A stretch of 64,000 nt of DNA, from contig NC_045143.1 in the NCBI RefSeq assembly GCF_008831285.2, positions 2,019,503-2,083,502 on the forward strand. The letters are read 5' to 3'. Under the pieces are notes generated by a model. That model was given only the letters and a program-made list of their open reading frames with translations. It was not told the DNA's origin and ran no database searches. Shown in pieces: positions 36,989-48,777 of this stretch. The DNA comes from Nymphaea colorata (Eukaryota; Streptophyta; Magnoliopsida; Nymphaeales; Nymphaeaceae). Position numbers and translations under genes: made by a program. The number at the start of each line of letters is the position of its first letter. The first letter of the stretch is position 1.

Positions 36989-37267
36989 ACCTTAAAATGT
37001 TATCGGAAATACCCAAAGAGCTCTACAAAATCGAGATGAGTATCGATTTCCTACGAGACAGTGTTACACTAGGAAAAATTCTACCAACGAAACTCCCAAA
37101 AATGAGAAAAAACTCTACAGCACATTCTGATTCTTCAGTTCAAGCAAACGGAAAAGAAAGCCAAGGGTCGAGCATAAAAAGAGATTACGGGAAACCACGT
37201 CGAATGGACACCGAAGGGGAGAGCACCTCGTACCTTGCTTCGTTCCTCCCGAATGAGATAGAGGAAG

Positions 37268-37288
37268 TTAGGGTTTTACAGCTATATA
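37268..37288 (-). promoter_or_regulatory. Telo-box and TATA box upstream of the unknown 430-residue protein
   Basis: On the minus strand, TATATA (37288-37283) is followed by AAACCCTAA (37276-37268), the telo-box. Transcription would begin near 37255, giving a 5'UTR of about 270 bases. In plants the telo-box is enriched near start sites of ribosomal-protein and ribosome-biogenesis genes. Confidence 0.6.
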
Positions 37289-38157
37289 TGCGAGGGTTCT
37301 CATTCAAGACTAGTAATTTACAAAAGCCCTCATAATTATTAAAAAAAAACCCATTCAGCTCGTTCTACGGCATGTGAAGTGGTTGTAGCAGAAAAGAAAA
37401 TCAGATGTAGATTATCGTTGGATCGAGTTTGACTCAGAACCGATCCATATTGAAACTGATTTGGTGTTAAAAGAATTTTTTTGGAGTAGGAATCAGAACG
37501 CCTGTTTTAGATGAGAGTCCACAAATTTATTGGTAACTTTTTGTGAAACTCTTGGTGGTTTGGGCAGTTGGAATACTTTGATAGGCTTATATAAACATAA
37601 GCAGATTCATAAAATATTATAATTATGTATCTATAAATCTACCCAAAATTTTAAAACAAATTCATAAAACACTCATAAATTGTTCTATTTGCTAAACAAC
37701 CTCTAGTTTTGAGATATTTTCATTGGACAGGACAATTTGTTGTTGATACAAACGGCCTCCCTACTTTTGATGCTTTGAAGTACCATCCTCACTATACTTC
37801 AACTTGTGTATTAGTGACATCCTTTTTATAGTGCATGAGATCGAAATCCCTTCCATTCAAAATAGAGTCTGGCCACCTACCAGCCCCCACTTCAAGTGAT
37901 TGCCTAACTATTTACACAAACATTTAATAAAGAGGAAGGTTGTGCTTTTGGGGAACACATGTTAAATTACATGAAGTAAAAAAGTCATATTGTTTTATGA
38001 AATATGAAGTGATTGTTAATACTATTTTCTAAATCTAGCAATCAGATGTGAGTCATTATACTGAAATACGTATCAGACAAGAAAATCATGCTTTAAATGC
38101 ATGTTATAGGAACATACATTCTGAGAACATAAAGTTCCCTCTACTAAACATCCTCTT

Positions 38158-38245
38158 GTCTATTATGAGACACTAGATAAAATTGGGATGATATAAAGAG
38201 AATATTGGCATGACCCCTGCACAAGGAATGGTGTTAAACGTCCTC
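38158..38245 (+). pseudogene. U6 snRNA pseudogene
   Basis: The core GATAAAATTGG.A.GATA...AGAGAA.ATT.GCATG.CCCCTGC.CAAGGA follows plant U6 snRNA base for base over about 60 positions, preceded by a remnant of the 5' hairpin (GTC...GAGACA). Key functional bases are altered: the ACAGAGA box reads ATAAAGAGA and the AGC triad region reads TTGGCATGA. The 3' part beyond about 38245 no longer matches and lacks a terminal T run. No upstream sequence element or suitably placed TATA is visible. It is therefore a dead copy. Confidence 0.75.
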
Positions 38246-39585
38246 TCAAGGAACTTGCTATGACCGAATACTAAATAGATGTCTAGGGATTTCATATGAC
38301 AATTATGCTTTGGATGTCCATATTACATGGTAAACAATAGCTTTCTAAGTTTCAATAGGCTTTTGATTGCTTGAAACGTTTAGCTAGTAGGGAAAAAGCC
38401 AGTTTTGGCAAAATAACGAACCAGTTGGGTTTGAATCGAATAAGATCTTTTTGATTTCATGTGGGCTAACTTCATTAATTTGCTTTCCTTTCAATATTGA
38501 ATGGATAAGAGGGGTTATACTAGCAGAAAAATATAAAAGTAGCTCTTGTGACAAAGGCACATAATATCTTGGCAGCATTCAAGTGACACATGCAGGCACA
38601 ACAATTCCCAAACGATAAGGCACATTATTCTTCATAAGCTTTATTTTTTAAAATAATTTAAATTACTTGTTAGAAAGTAATCTTTTGTATATATTGAAGT
38701 ATTGAAGATCCAATTTCATGATTAAGAACCTTATATTTTGAGATCCATGAAATATTCCAAAGTTTCGGAGAACTACCTGGTGCAAAAAAGTTATTGCCCC
38801 AGAACGTTTTAATCTTTATAGAAAAAAATTTTCTAATCCATGTTAGAAAAACTAATGATCTAAAATCCAAAGATTTAAAATCTCAAATCACCTCAGATCT
38901 AGTCGATTTCTCTAATAATCAAATGCACCTTTATGAACTTTTCCTTAGTCTGGCACCTACTGCTTTCCCTTTTGAAGCTAGACAAGCAAGAGAGGGGCAT
39001 GGCATCATATGGGTAAAGATGGCTCAGCTTCTAACCAAGCCAACACTTGGACCCACATTCAATTATCATTTGTCTTAACTAAGCCAAGTTTGTATCCAAC
39101 AAACTTTTTTGATATTAATATTTGATTGGCAACTCTTTAACATCAAATCATGATCTTATAATGAACTACGGAGCTATGCGGATTTTGCTAAGATCAAACT
39201 ATTAGGCGTCGCTTCTTGAGCTCTAGAACTTTGATTAGGTCCAAACAGCCTAAATCTCCTTATATAGAGTATATTTTCTACAAAACTATGGGCTAGTACG
39301 GAATGAAATTAAAAAAAAAAGAATAAGAAAGAAAGTTAGGGTTAGGCAGACCCCTGTCACATTAATTATATATACATAACTTGAATAACTTTATTGCTTT
39401 TCAATCAACTTGAAGATCTTAAGCCAATTCCCTAGTTGGCTGTATGCATGTGTTAGAGTTAAAAGGATCCTTAGGCTTCTCTTTGTTTAGCATAGCTTTC
39501 TGTCAGAACAAGTTATTCTGTCATAAGAAATTATGAACCGTAAGAAACAATACAAGTAAAAGAATAAACAAAGCTCCACATCAAT

Positions 39586-39710
39586 AAATGATATCTTTTT
39601 TAGCTGCGCACTTCCATGACAAAGTTCCATCTGATCTACTTGAATGTTAAATGATATCTTTTTTAGCTGCGCACTTCCATGACAAAGTTCCATCTGATCT
39701 ACTTGTATGT
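39586..39710. repeat. 63-bp tandem duplication
   Basis: Copies starting AAATGATATC at 39586 and 39649 share TTTTTTAGCTGCGCACTTCC and ATGACAAAGTTCCATCTGAT with almost no differences. Apparently a recent local duplication in intergenic DNA. Confidence 0.9.
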
Positions 39711-39797
39711 GATTGCATTTTGTTATCAAAATTTAAATTCATGAAATTGAAACCAATAGGCCCTTAGGTGTCGTTTGGCAGCAAGGACATTCAAGGA

Positions 39798-39889
39798 GTG
39801 TCTAATGAATCTGCCCTAAATATCAGAGCAGATTCATGGAACTAGTACTAAACTCTGTTCTAATATTTGGGACGGATTCATTGAACACT
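39798..39889. mobile_element. Foldback (inverted-repeat) element
   Basis: The left arm (about 39798-39825, GAGTGT..AATGAATCTG...TAAATAT) pairs with the right arm (about 39863-39889, TATTTGGGACGGATTCATTGAACACTC) in inverse orientation with few mismatches. Inside is another exact 10-bp pair, ATGAATCTGC/GCAGATTCAT. The flanks GGTGTCGTTTGGC and GGGTGCCGTTGGGCC are in direct orientation. The size suggests a decayed MITE-like element. Confidence 0.55.
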
Positions 39890-42384
39890 CACTGGGTGCC
39901 GTTGGGCCAAATGAAAGTAGCATGGGTACTACCCTTACTCTTGTCGACATGTGTTATGTCTTTGAGGGTAGGGAATTAGCCTTGAGGTTTTACACTGGCA
40001 AGCGACAAAGTCTCTCGACCCCGATGTGGTTCCTTCAGTGAAAAGTCTGAAAACAAAAAGTGCTCCCCCAACCAAGTGCATATAATTCTCTATGTGTGAT
40101 GCTAGGTACCAATGGATGGAAAAGACCCAAAGGGGTTTAACCAAGTACATGGGCCTTGACTATTAGCTTAGCGGTCATGGTTCAAATTCTATAGGTGCCC
40201 AATGAGACACATCAAAAGGGTTTTACATTTGCTCCTAAGAAGATTTTACAAGTTGGCCCTTCAACTCATCTAAAAAGACTAGAGTTGAAAAAAAAAAGGT
40301 AACTAAAATTTTAACTAGATATCCATCTCTCAAGTCCAAACAACCAAACAATAATGTGTGTGTGAGAGAGAAAGAGGGAGATCTATGCGATGTGGGTCCA
40401 ACTCAACTCATAGTTTCTCACCAATATCTTGCGAGTATCACGATTTTGGTATGTTTTTTCATTTTATCGTTTTTGAGACTGGAGAAAACTATGCTCGAGC
40501 GGAAAGATTTTGGTTGCTTGCCTGATAGCATAAAACCCTGAGGCTAATACCTTAATCCTTACAGCCTATGCTTATTTTGGCTTATGCGAGAAGTAGCACC
40601 CATAAAAATCCAACTAGAGTTTGGCCGCTTGTCTGCTGCTGGATCGACCAACTACACCAAACCCCTTGGGGCACGTATTTGCCATGTTGCCTTTGAGAAT
40701 ATTACGAAGATTTTGCAAACCCGAAAGATTTTTCCACTTCATCATCTTTCTAATCTATGTTCTCATATGCTTTGACATATGGGCCCCTTCAAGGATTAGC
40801 TCGATTACGATTTCAGATGCGATGATTTAAGCTCATTAGCTTTTCGAATTTACTTTTGGAAATTAAGTCTTTTTGATTCCTCTCAATTTAGGGTGTTCAT
40901 CAGATGAGTTGGGCCAGCTTGACCGTTAAAAGACTCAAATATCGTAGATGTAAGGTTAGTAAAGCTTAAACAACCCAACTTTTCCTTGAATTGAACTCGA
41001 CTTGTTAATGAAAAAAGTGAGTTTTGAGTTTAGTTTTTGACTTGAACTCAACCCTTTCAATAAACAAGTAAAGCTTAAGTATGTAGAGTTGCTGTTCACC
41101 CCCAATCGCAATCTGGTCTGACTCTTTTACATCCTATAATGCTTAAAAGTAGGTCACACTTAGTGGTTATGTGACAACAACAGCAAGGTATAAAAAATTT
41201 TTTCCTGTGTATTACAAGTAAAACTAGATCTCAAGTGAAAGCAATCACTACAAGTACAGGATTCAATTTCACATACTTGTTTTGCCCTTCTGGATTGACA
41301 AAGTAGATAAGTTATTATTTAGGAGTCGATGAAATAGTAATTGTTTTTCCATGTGAGGAGGAGCCATGTGATTCCAAATCCCACTATTTTGGCTTTTAGA
41401 CGCACCAACTTTCTCCTTGGCTCGAAATGGTTGATACCGTGATTGGAAGTTGTTTCTATTGAGTAAGGAAAGTGAATGCTTTAGTATGAAAAAATGAAAA
41501 TGAAATGAGTGGCTCCCTTACTTCCCAAACGTTGGTTTTAGGTTTCTCGTGAGAAAGATGGGTTACTCCTCAAAGATTACACTTGAAGTTTTCTTCTTCT
41601 TAAGAATGTCAGATCATCTACGAGAGTGGGACATCTTTATATTATCCAGCAAAAGAAAGGAAACCTAAACAAATTGCGATCAGCTGGCTCATAGTGCGGC
41701 GCAGTTAATCGCACCAAATGACTTTGGCAGTACACTTAATAATATATTGATAAACAAATGAGTGATTACAGCTGCATTCGCTGCAGCACACAGTTCAACC
41801 TACACATGGAAACAGCTCTGGATCCTGAGGGCAGGAAGAAAAGGGAGCTTCAAGATCTGAAATATTTCTTTCTGCTCACTGAGACCATAGGAGCATCACA
41901 TAAAAAGCTAAAGATCTTAGATGCAGTCTACTGAAAATCTCTGGTTTAGAATTTTCTGGTAATATTGTCCTTGCAATAAATGGCGATCGGACTCGCCTAA
42001 AGTTTCTCTCTCTAAATTAGACCCCATTTAAGTTGTTTGGCTCCGGAGAGTTTGTCGTTATAAAAGAAAATAAAGACATCATGTGACACGGAATTTCTTG
42101 CATCCCTCGATATAACAATTTGCCGGTTTTGGGTAGCCATAATAATTCAAGATGATGATAGAATTCCACACCCTACCCGCACAATTTGAAGGGCATGAAT
42201 TTCAAGCTTTCGAAATTCCTTGTTGCGTTCTGAAACAATTTGACACCAGGGACGATTTGGCTTTGCTTTGCACCAAGATTTAAACTAAATTCCTATTGAA
42301 GTTGCACTGCTATCGTTATTAAGAGAGCAAATCACGTAATGCTGAAATCCCATTTGATAAAACTGAATTGATTGGCTATCAGGC

Positions 42385-42620
42385 CTGGTGACAAGACGGG
42401 TTATGTTCAAGACGTTTGAGGTTTGAATTCCCATGTTTCATGTTTGTTTGAGGGTGTTATTCTTCTCGTATATAAATGCTCGTAAGTACGACACTCGAAT
42501 TGAATATTGTACTATAGGTTCACCCATGCTCCTAAACAAGCCATAACATTGGAAGCATAAGAGTTTACTTTGGGGGTTTTATGCCGAAAATAGTTTCCCA
42601 TGAGTAAACACTTGAAAGAA
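42385..42620 (+). mobile_element. SINE-like element, copy 2
   Basis: The 3' body (42485-42620) aligns with 13160-13310 and ends in an A-rich tail (GAAAGAAAAAAAAA). The 5' part contains GGTTTGAATTCCC (near 42420), which resembles a tRNA B box (GGTTCGANNCC), and an upstream GGCCTGGTGACAAGAC that could be a weak A box. A polymerase III-derived SINE is the simplest reading. The head assignment is inference. Confidence 0.5.
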
Positions 42621-44299
42621 AAAAAAATTGAATGACTATCAGATTATTGTAGAATACATCATAATAGAGCTGCTCAGAAAACTATTTATGAACAGGAAAA
42701 ACCACAAAATCAAACAAAAGAAAATGATGAACTGAAATCACAAATATCAAAATGCTTTATTTTATATATATATATATAAAGGAAGAAGAGGTCACAGGTA
42801 TAGCGTCGTTTTTACCCTCTTTTAGAGCTAGAGAGCCCAGTTACCATGAAGAAAAAGTTCCACATAAACATGAAGTCCCCAATTAAAACTAGTTAAAAGC
42901 TGAATCTGACACGCTTGAATCGGCCACTGGATTTGCCATCAATTGGACTCTCATATGCTGATTCTAGTAGCATCGGCCTTCAAATTCAAACGAAAGAGTT
43001 CTCAAAGCTAATGCAAGGGTGATACCCTTCGGTTTTGAGGCATATGGGATTCCAAGTTTGTGTCGCATATCCTTTTCTCACGGAGAGTTCAATTGATGAA
43101 AGAAAACGGTGTTCCCAAAGGTAGTTTAGAAAGATATATCTATTTATACGGACAAAGAATATGTTGGTTGAGTGACTAATGTTGAGAATTCTGGAAGGCA
43201 CGGCGAACAAACATTCCAATATTGCTTACAAAAGTTTATTTAGCCAGCACAGTTAAGAAGCACGTTCAAACAACAAAGGAGTGTGAAAATTAATTTTTTT
43301 AAGATAATTTGGCCTTTTGTTTTTTAGGAGGTTGGTGCAACGGACACGGCAGAGGCTGGTAGAGTGGTTGGTGGTAAAATACTCTATCTATCAATTCTAT
43401 GTGCTGCAATAGCAGAGTCACTGACATGCAAACTAAAGCGCAGCAAGGATGACACTCCGAGACACCAAAAGTATCTCATATACCATAAAAGGATGGAGGG
43501 TTGAGTGAGAGCTTCACTTCTCTTTTGAGTGTTAGGACGAAATATTCCTCACCCTTACTTAAATAACATGAATTTTTAACTATTTTAAAAATATAATTTA
43601 TGTGTTTAGTTGACAAAACAAAAATGATTTTTTTTCATATCTTTTGGCAAACTCAGTTTGGATTGTCATCCAAATAATTTGTAAATGTCATTGTTTTGCT
43701 TCCAAAACGACTTTTAAAGGTGACACCTGACGACTAACTCCCTCGAAACTTCAACAGACAGAGTTTTAATTCTTAAATTTTTGGTAACTGTATTTAAGCC
43801 AAAGAATTCATTTCATTCTAACCGGAGAACTAATCGATTTTGGTTCATCATCAAAATTCTCAAGAGTTCCTTTATTTTACAGACATCTCATTTCATGCTT
43901 CAAATGGTTTTGTAAATTATAAAGATTTTTAATAGTCCCAATCCTGTCGGGCTGGATCTCTTTTGCTGTCTTAGTCCGATCATTGTTCTCAACATCACAT
44001 CACCTACAATGTCTTCGTCATCCCGTTTTGAACATCATTTCTAAAAAAAATCGTTTGATGGAGATCACCTTCAGCTAACAATAAAAGTAAATAGCCTAGT
44101 GTAGTGAGTTGAGTTTCAATCTAAAAAAAAGAAGGAAAAAAAAAAACAGACAAGTTTCGTGTTTGAAAAAACACTACATATAGAGAAAACTAAACATGCA
44201 TGGATTCTGGGAGTGCAATTACGTTCCAAGTGAAATTAAATGTATGAATATAAAATTAAATAAAGTATAGCATGAAATTAAATTCTTTATTATTGAATT

Positions 44300-45278
44300 G
44301 AAGACATGATTGGATGTTATGATTGTCGCATGTGGGGACCTAAGGATTATGAAGTCAAAATTCCTCTCTCCCTCCCTGCTTTTTTTTGTCCTTGCGACAC
44401 CTAAATCCCGCTCACCCCAGCCCACCGGAAATGGAATCCATTCCTCTCCTCTCTTTCTTCAGTCTCTATTCCCTCTTCATGGCCCATAGTTTTCCAACTT
44501 TTCAATCCCCTGTCTTCGTTGGAAACTTTTTATGGCATCTTGCCTCCCTCCCTCCTCTCCCCACCTTGCACTTGCACGGCCACGTTCATCTTCTACCGAG
44601 AGATACTCCTCCGCGCAATCTCTTTCTCTCTCTCTCTCTCTAACTTTGTGTACCATACTCTTGACCAATCCCTTGACTTACTGTCTCCTAGCTGCCTGTG
44701 TTTCCATCATCAGAAAAATTCCTTCTCTTATCCCATTTTCTGGCACAACTATCCTAGTGTTCTCCCTTTTTGTTCAGTTTCTGGTTTTTCCAGGGGTACC
44801 CATTTCCAGATATCTTTTGGTGGTGTTCTAGTGTTTGTGCTGTTCTTTTTTCAAGGATTTATTATTTTGGTCTTTCTTGGTATGTTGTTTGCCAGGCTTC
44901 TGGTTTTTTTCAAGTGGTCTTTTTAGACAATCTTCAACAGAATTCTCAGATAATTGCGGGTTTCTGATGTTTTGATTGTTTCCATTTCTGACCATCTCTA
45001 CCAGAAGTCTTGGTTTCCTCTAGTACCACTTCCTTTTTTTCCCCTTTCAAAAACCTGTGGAATCTGGTTTATTGGGTCCCCCTTTTTCTATTTCTTTCAT
45101 TAGTTGGTTCATTTATCGAATAAGTTTGTCGATTTTCTTGTTTTTTTGACTGTGTTTTGCGTTTATCTCTAAAACTGTTGGTACCTTTCTCGAAGTACCC
45201 AACTGTTGGTTTTCTTTGCTCTGCTGCTTTTTGATTGGAGTAGTATCTTCTCGGTTTCTCGAGTTTTAGCTTTCCTCG
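44300..45278 (+). promoter_or_regulatory. Presumed promoter and long 5' leader of the cysteine oxidase gene
   Basis: From about 44360 the DNA turns strongly C/T-rich (a CT run at 44621-44642) and remains T/C-rich up to the start codon. This is typical of a long transcribed plant leader, but no definite TATA box was fixed. Several short upstream ATGs occur. An in-frame TAG at 45267-45269 shows that the coding region does not extend upstream in this exon. Confidence 0.5.
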
Positions 45279-48200
45279 ATGAGGATTGAAAGGAACTTGA
45301 TCAGTAACACAATAGACGGCTTGTATGATCTGCCGCCGAGGAAGAAGGTCTCTGATAAGAAAGGGAAAAAGCAACGCAAGAAGCAGAAGCGTGCCATGCT
45401 GAAGAAGCTCCATGAGGCATGCATTGGTGCCTTCCTTGGGCCTGGAACCATTCCTCCCTCCCATAAGATTCAGCAAATGACTTTAATTCTAGGTATCCAT
45501 ATAATTTGTTTTGTGATCATTTCTTCCCCTTTGTTTCAATTCTTGAATCCATGATAAAGCCAAAACTCTCAAGCATGCAAGATGCAAGCTAAATTTCCGC
45601 ATAGCTGCTATTTACTGTTAATGATCCATTCATATGTGTTTCTCTTTCGTCTGCAGTTCAGTTTGACATTGTTGATAAGATAATGTGGTTATTCCTGCTA
45701 AACAACTCGCTACAAATTTGTAAATTCTTCAAGTTGGTGTAATTTCGAATTAGATTGGAGTTGTTTTTCTTGACGCTGTTTTGAGAGAAATTTAATATAC
45801 CCAACTCTTTCAGTTCATTCACGGAGATCGGTCAGTATACAGTTAATGTATGTCTCTGAGTGGAAAGGATATGTGCATTCCGTCTTATTCTTGTGCCTGA
45901 AGTAATTTGTTTCACTCTTTCAATGGTGTTACAGTTGTCCAAAATTAAAAGTTCTCTATGTCCAAATGAAGTTTTTGAACTGATCACCATCCGACCTTCA
46001 ACGCTTTGTAACGTAGATACGTTTTATGCAGATATTGGAGGGAGTCTCTGTTATTACCTAAAGTCACAATGCACTACAAGTTAATCAATTCTATATAACC
46101 AGTTAAGGTATAAGGAACGCAGTGAATCCTTTTTACAGCTAGACCTATTTGTTGTTTTGTGCGCCTAAGTTTAAACTAGGTGAGAGACCATTTTTCTCAT
46201 TTAAAGCAAATTAAAAGACTGGTACAATGAGATGGAGTGCCACGTGTGGATTCGTTCTAGCAATGGAAGTTGATAGTGTGGAGCCATTATGCGAAACTGT
46301 TCTGCATAAGAAATTCATAAGAAATTATTGAAGTCAAATAATGATAGTAGTCTTCTATTTTTTTCCGTTAGAGGCATGGTAAAGATTTCTTGTATTTCCA
46401 AGTTGGAGATATACTGTGAAAGAAAAAAGACAAAAGCATTTTACATCGGTACATAGGATGCAGATGAGGTCATTGGTGACGCATTCTGTTGATTCCATGA
46501 ACTTGCAAGAACTTTTCTACCGAGTACTTGTTTGGGACATGGAATCTCTCGGGCTGTAAGAGCATTCAAAGCCAGCATTTATTTGGCTATATTTTTGGCT
46601 TGATGAAGTCATATTTCATTTTCTATATGCAACTGTCCTGGCCTTGATCTCTGTCTTCCTCATCTTTGTGTGGATCCGTGAGTGCATACACATGTGCGTG
46701 AGAGAGATAGAGAGAAACTTTTGGGTTGGTATTGTGGGACCACGAATTATTTTGTGGTTCTATCTCCAAGATGCTGACCTTGGATTTTCCCAGTAATAAT
46801 CTTGTGGTCCCACAAACACGTTTATATTTTGGTACACATTTACTTACGTCTCTCTCTCTCTCTTTCTCTCTCTAGAGTAAAGGCATGCACGGGCTTACAC
46901 ACACACACACTCTTGCATACATGACTTGTGGAATATTGATCTCCTAAAGTTTTAAACGTGTCCCTGCTGTTTTACCATCCTTATTTACCTGCCATTACTT
47001 ACGCCATGACTTGTGGAATATTGATCTCCTAAAGTTTTAAACGTGTCCCTGCTGTTTTACCATCCTTATTTACCTGCCATTACTTACGCCTATGTGCATG
47101 CAGACCTGCATGCACATCATGTTTTGTATCTCCATGCACAGACTCACTGAGAAACATCATGTCCATTTGCACACATGTTTTGTGCATTTTAATATTGTTC
47201 CATGTAAGTATATACTACGAGCATGCATGTCAGAGTGCATGGCATATCCCTGCGTAGTGTATATATATATATAGGATTTGTGGATTTCTCTATCCAGGTT
47301 TGGATGGAGAAATACTTTGGCCTTTCACAGCATACTGCCCGGATGCGGTGTGCTCAATGATTAATCACATTCGCTCGATGCATTGCATCGTGCTGGAGAT
47401 CAAGATGGCCGGGGGATTTCAGCTGCTCATAATTTTTCATCATTCATGAAAATAATTCATTAAAATGCTTTAATGCAGATGACATGAAGCCGTCAGATCT
47501 GGGGCTGAGTGAGGATATGCCATACTTTACGAATCCTATCCCTGGATTGACTCCAATGGTGACAATGATGCCTGTCTTCAAGTGTGATAACTTCTCAGTA
47601 TGTTTCTTTCGCACTTTAAAAAAAAAATTTGTGACTGCACCTGTCAAACTGATGAACGGTTGTTTTTTTCATGTTTATTTTTGTCTTGCATCGATCTTCC
47701 GACGAAAGTGGGCTGGGGTGGTCTCTTTCCATTAGAGTCTGGCATCGATCTTAGTTCTTAATTTAGTGAATTCCAAGTGTTTTCTTATTTACAGATTTGC
47801 ATCTTCTGCTTACCTCCGTCTGCTGTCATCCCGCTGCACAATCACCCAGGCATGACTGTTTTCAGCAAGCTTCTTTTTGGTTCCATGCACGTCAAGTCAT
47901 ATGACTGGCTCACTAGCATGAACGAATCAAGCGGTCCTGGAAGCGAGCTTGACTGTAAGTCTTGTTGTTAATCCTAATGATTTCTTGGATGGCAATTATG
48001 TACTCAGCATGTCTGGCATCTCAAGCAACAGAAGCTAGTATAGTAGATACCCAGGTTATTCCATCTAGCTTCTGTTTATGTTGATCATTGCATCAACATG
48101 CTGATGTTTGATTAGGTGTACTAGACAGTGTTTTGGTACAATAAGCAAACATGCATCAGCATGGGCTTGAAAATGTTGCTCCTACCTGTTTGGTGATAAC

Positions 48201-48777
48201 GCACCCCTTGACTCACAGCCCAGGTGATGGAAATAACTGCAAGCAAGGGCAGTCCTCGACTGGCAAAGGTTCATTTTGATGGTGTTTTTACTGCAGAATG
48301 CAATACCTCCATACTTTATCCTACTACTGGAGGCAACATGCACTGTTTCCGAGCACTCGAACCATGTGCAATTCTCGATGTGCTTGGACCACCATACTCA
48401 GAAGCCGATGGCAGGGACTGCATGTATTACCGCAGCTTGCCGCTGCACCCAAGTCGCTCAGGTACGCACACCTTGCTTGACAAGTGCATGAAGAAGCACA
48501 CTACGCCTTTGGCTGATAAGATTATGATATTGTCTTATAAGCTTTTTTTTTTGTCATAACCATAAGAAAAAGGGTGTTTCAGATTAGTTCCATAGTAGAT
48601 TTGCTCAAGTTTTTTGATTGATATATCTAATGTTTCCTTGACCCTAGTGCGCCATTATGTGATTCAGGAGATGATGGTAGAGCACGTGGTGTTGTCTATG
48701 AGCTGCTGGAAGAGATTAAGAAGCCTGATGACTTTTTCTTTCTCGGTGCTGAATACAGAGGTCCGAGACCAATGTGA
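45279..48777 (+). CDS. PCO: Plant cysteine oxidase (PCO1/2-like N-Cys dioxygenase)
   Basis: Non-haem iron thiol dioxygenase that uses O2 to oxidise the N-terminal Cys of ERF-VII transcription factors, sending them into the N-degron pathway: a plant oxygen sensor. Exons 45279-45492, 47479-47597, 47795-47954, 48219-48461 and 48668-48777, GT-AG and in phase, giving 281 residues. The iron-binding triad is visible as H126 and H128 ([11 protein letters not shown]) and H206 (GGNMHCF). Other family marks are [31 protein letters not shown] and the C-terminal AEYRGPRPM. The Lys/Arg-rich stretch at residues about 21-41 ([17 protein letters not shown]) is typical of the longer PCO1/2 class, which in Arabidopsis is hypoxia-inducible, and may act as a nuclear localisation signal. 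The start is supported by an upstream in-frame TAG. The 2-kb first intron contains a perfect 85-bp tandem duplication. Confidence 0.93.
46921..47090. repeat. Perfect 85-bp tandem duplication in PCO intron 1
   Basis: Bases 46921-47005 and 47006-47090 are identical, starting ATGACTTGTGGAATATTGAT and ending ACTTACGCC. No mismatch was found, so the event is very recent or is an assembly artefact. Confidence 0.95.

Larger units (their letters stand above)
37340..44300. other. Long gene-poor intergenic region (about 7 kb)
   Basis: Short scattered frames only, none with a recognisable domain. What I can support inside it is a U6 snRNA relic (38158-38245), a 63-bp tandem duplication (39586-39710), a foldback element (39798-39889), a SINE-like repeat (about 42385-42620) and short AT tracts such as 42763-42779. 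The stretch 41650-41940 keeps a plus-strand frame of moderate quality, but I could not assign it. The rest is AT-rich single-copy-looking sequence. Confidence 0.55.

Noticed and set aside
36997-37335. Plus-strand 112-codon open frame
   Set aside because: It overlaps the 5'UTR and promoter (TATA, telo-box) of the minus-strand gene, has no recognisable domain, and its composition looks non-coding.
39487-39729. 80-codon minus-strand frame with a repeated QVDQMELCHGSAQLKKISF phrase
   Set aside because: The repetition comes from the 63-bp tandem DNA duplication, whose length is a multiple of three. There is no other sign of coding.
40150-40210. A-box/B-box-like words TTAGCTTAGCGG and GGTTCAAATTC
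   Set aside because: The spacing is too short for a tRNA and no acceptor stem can be formed. Could be a SINE scrap but not enough to call.
44532-44926. Overlapping frames of about 100-135 codons upstream of the cysteine oxidase
   Set aside because: Pyrimidine-rich leader DNA gives Ser/Leu/Phe-rich frames by composition. No domain, and multiple frames are open at once.
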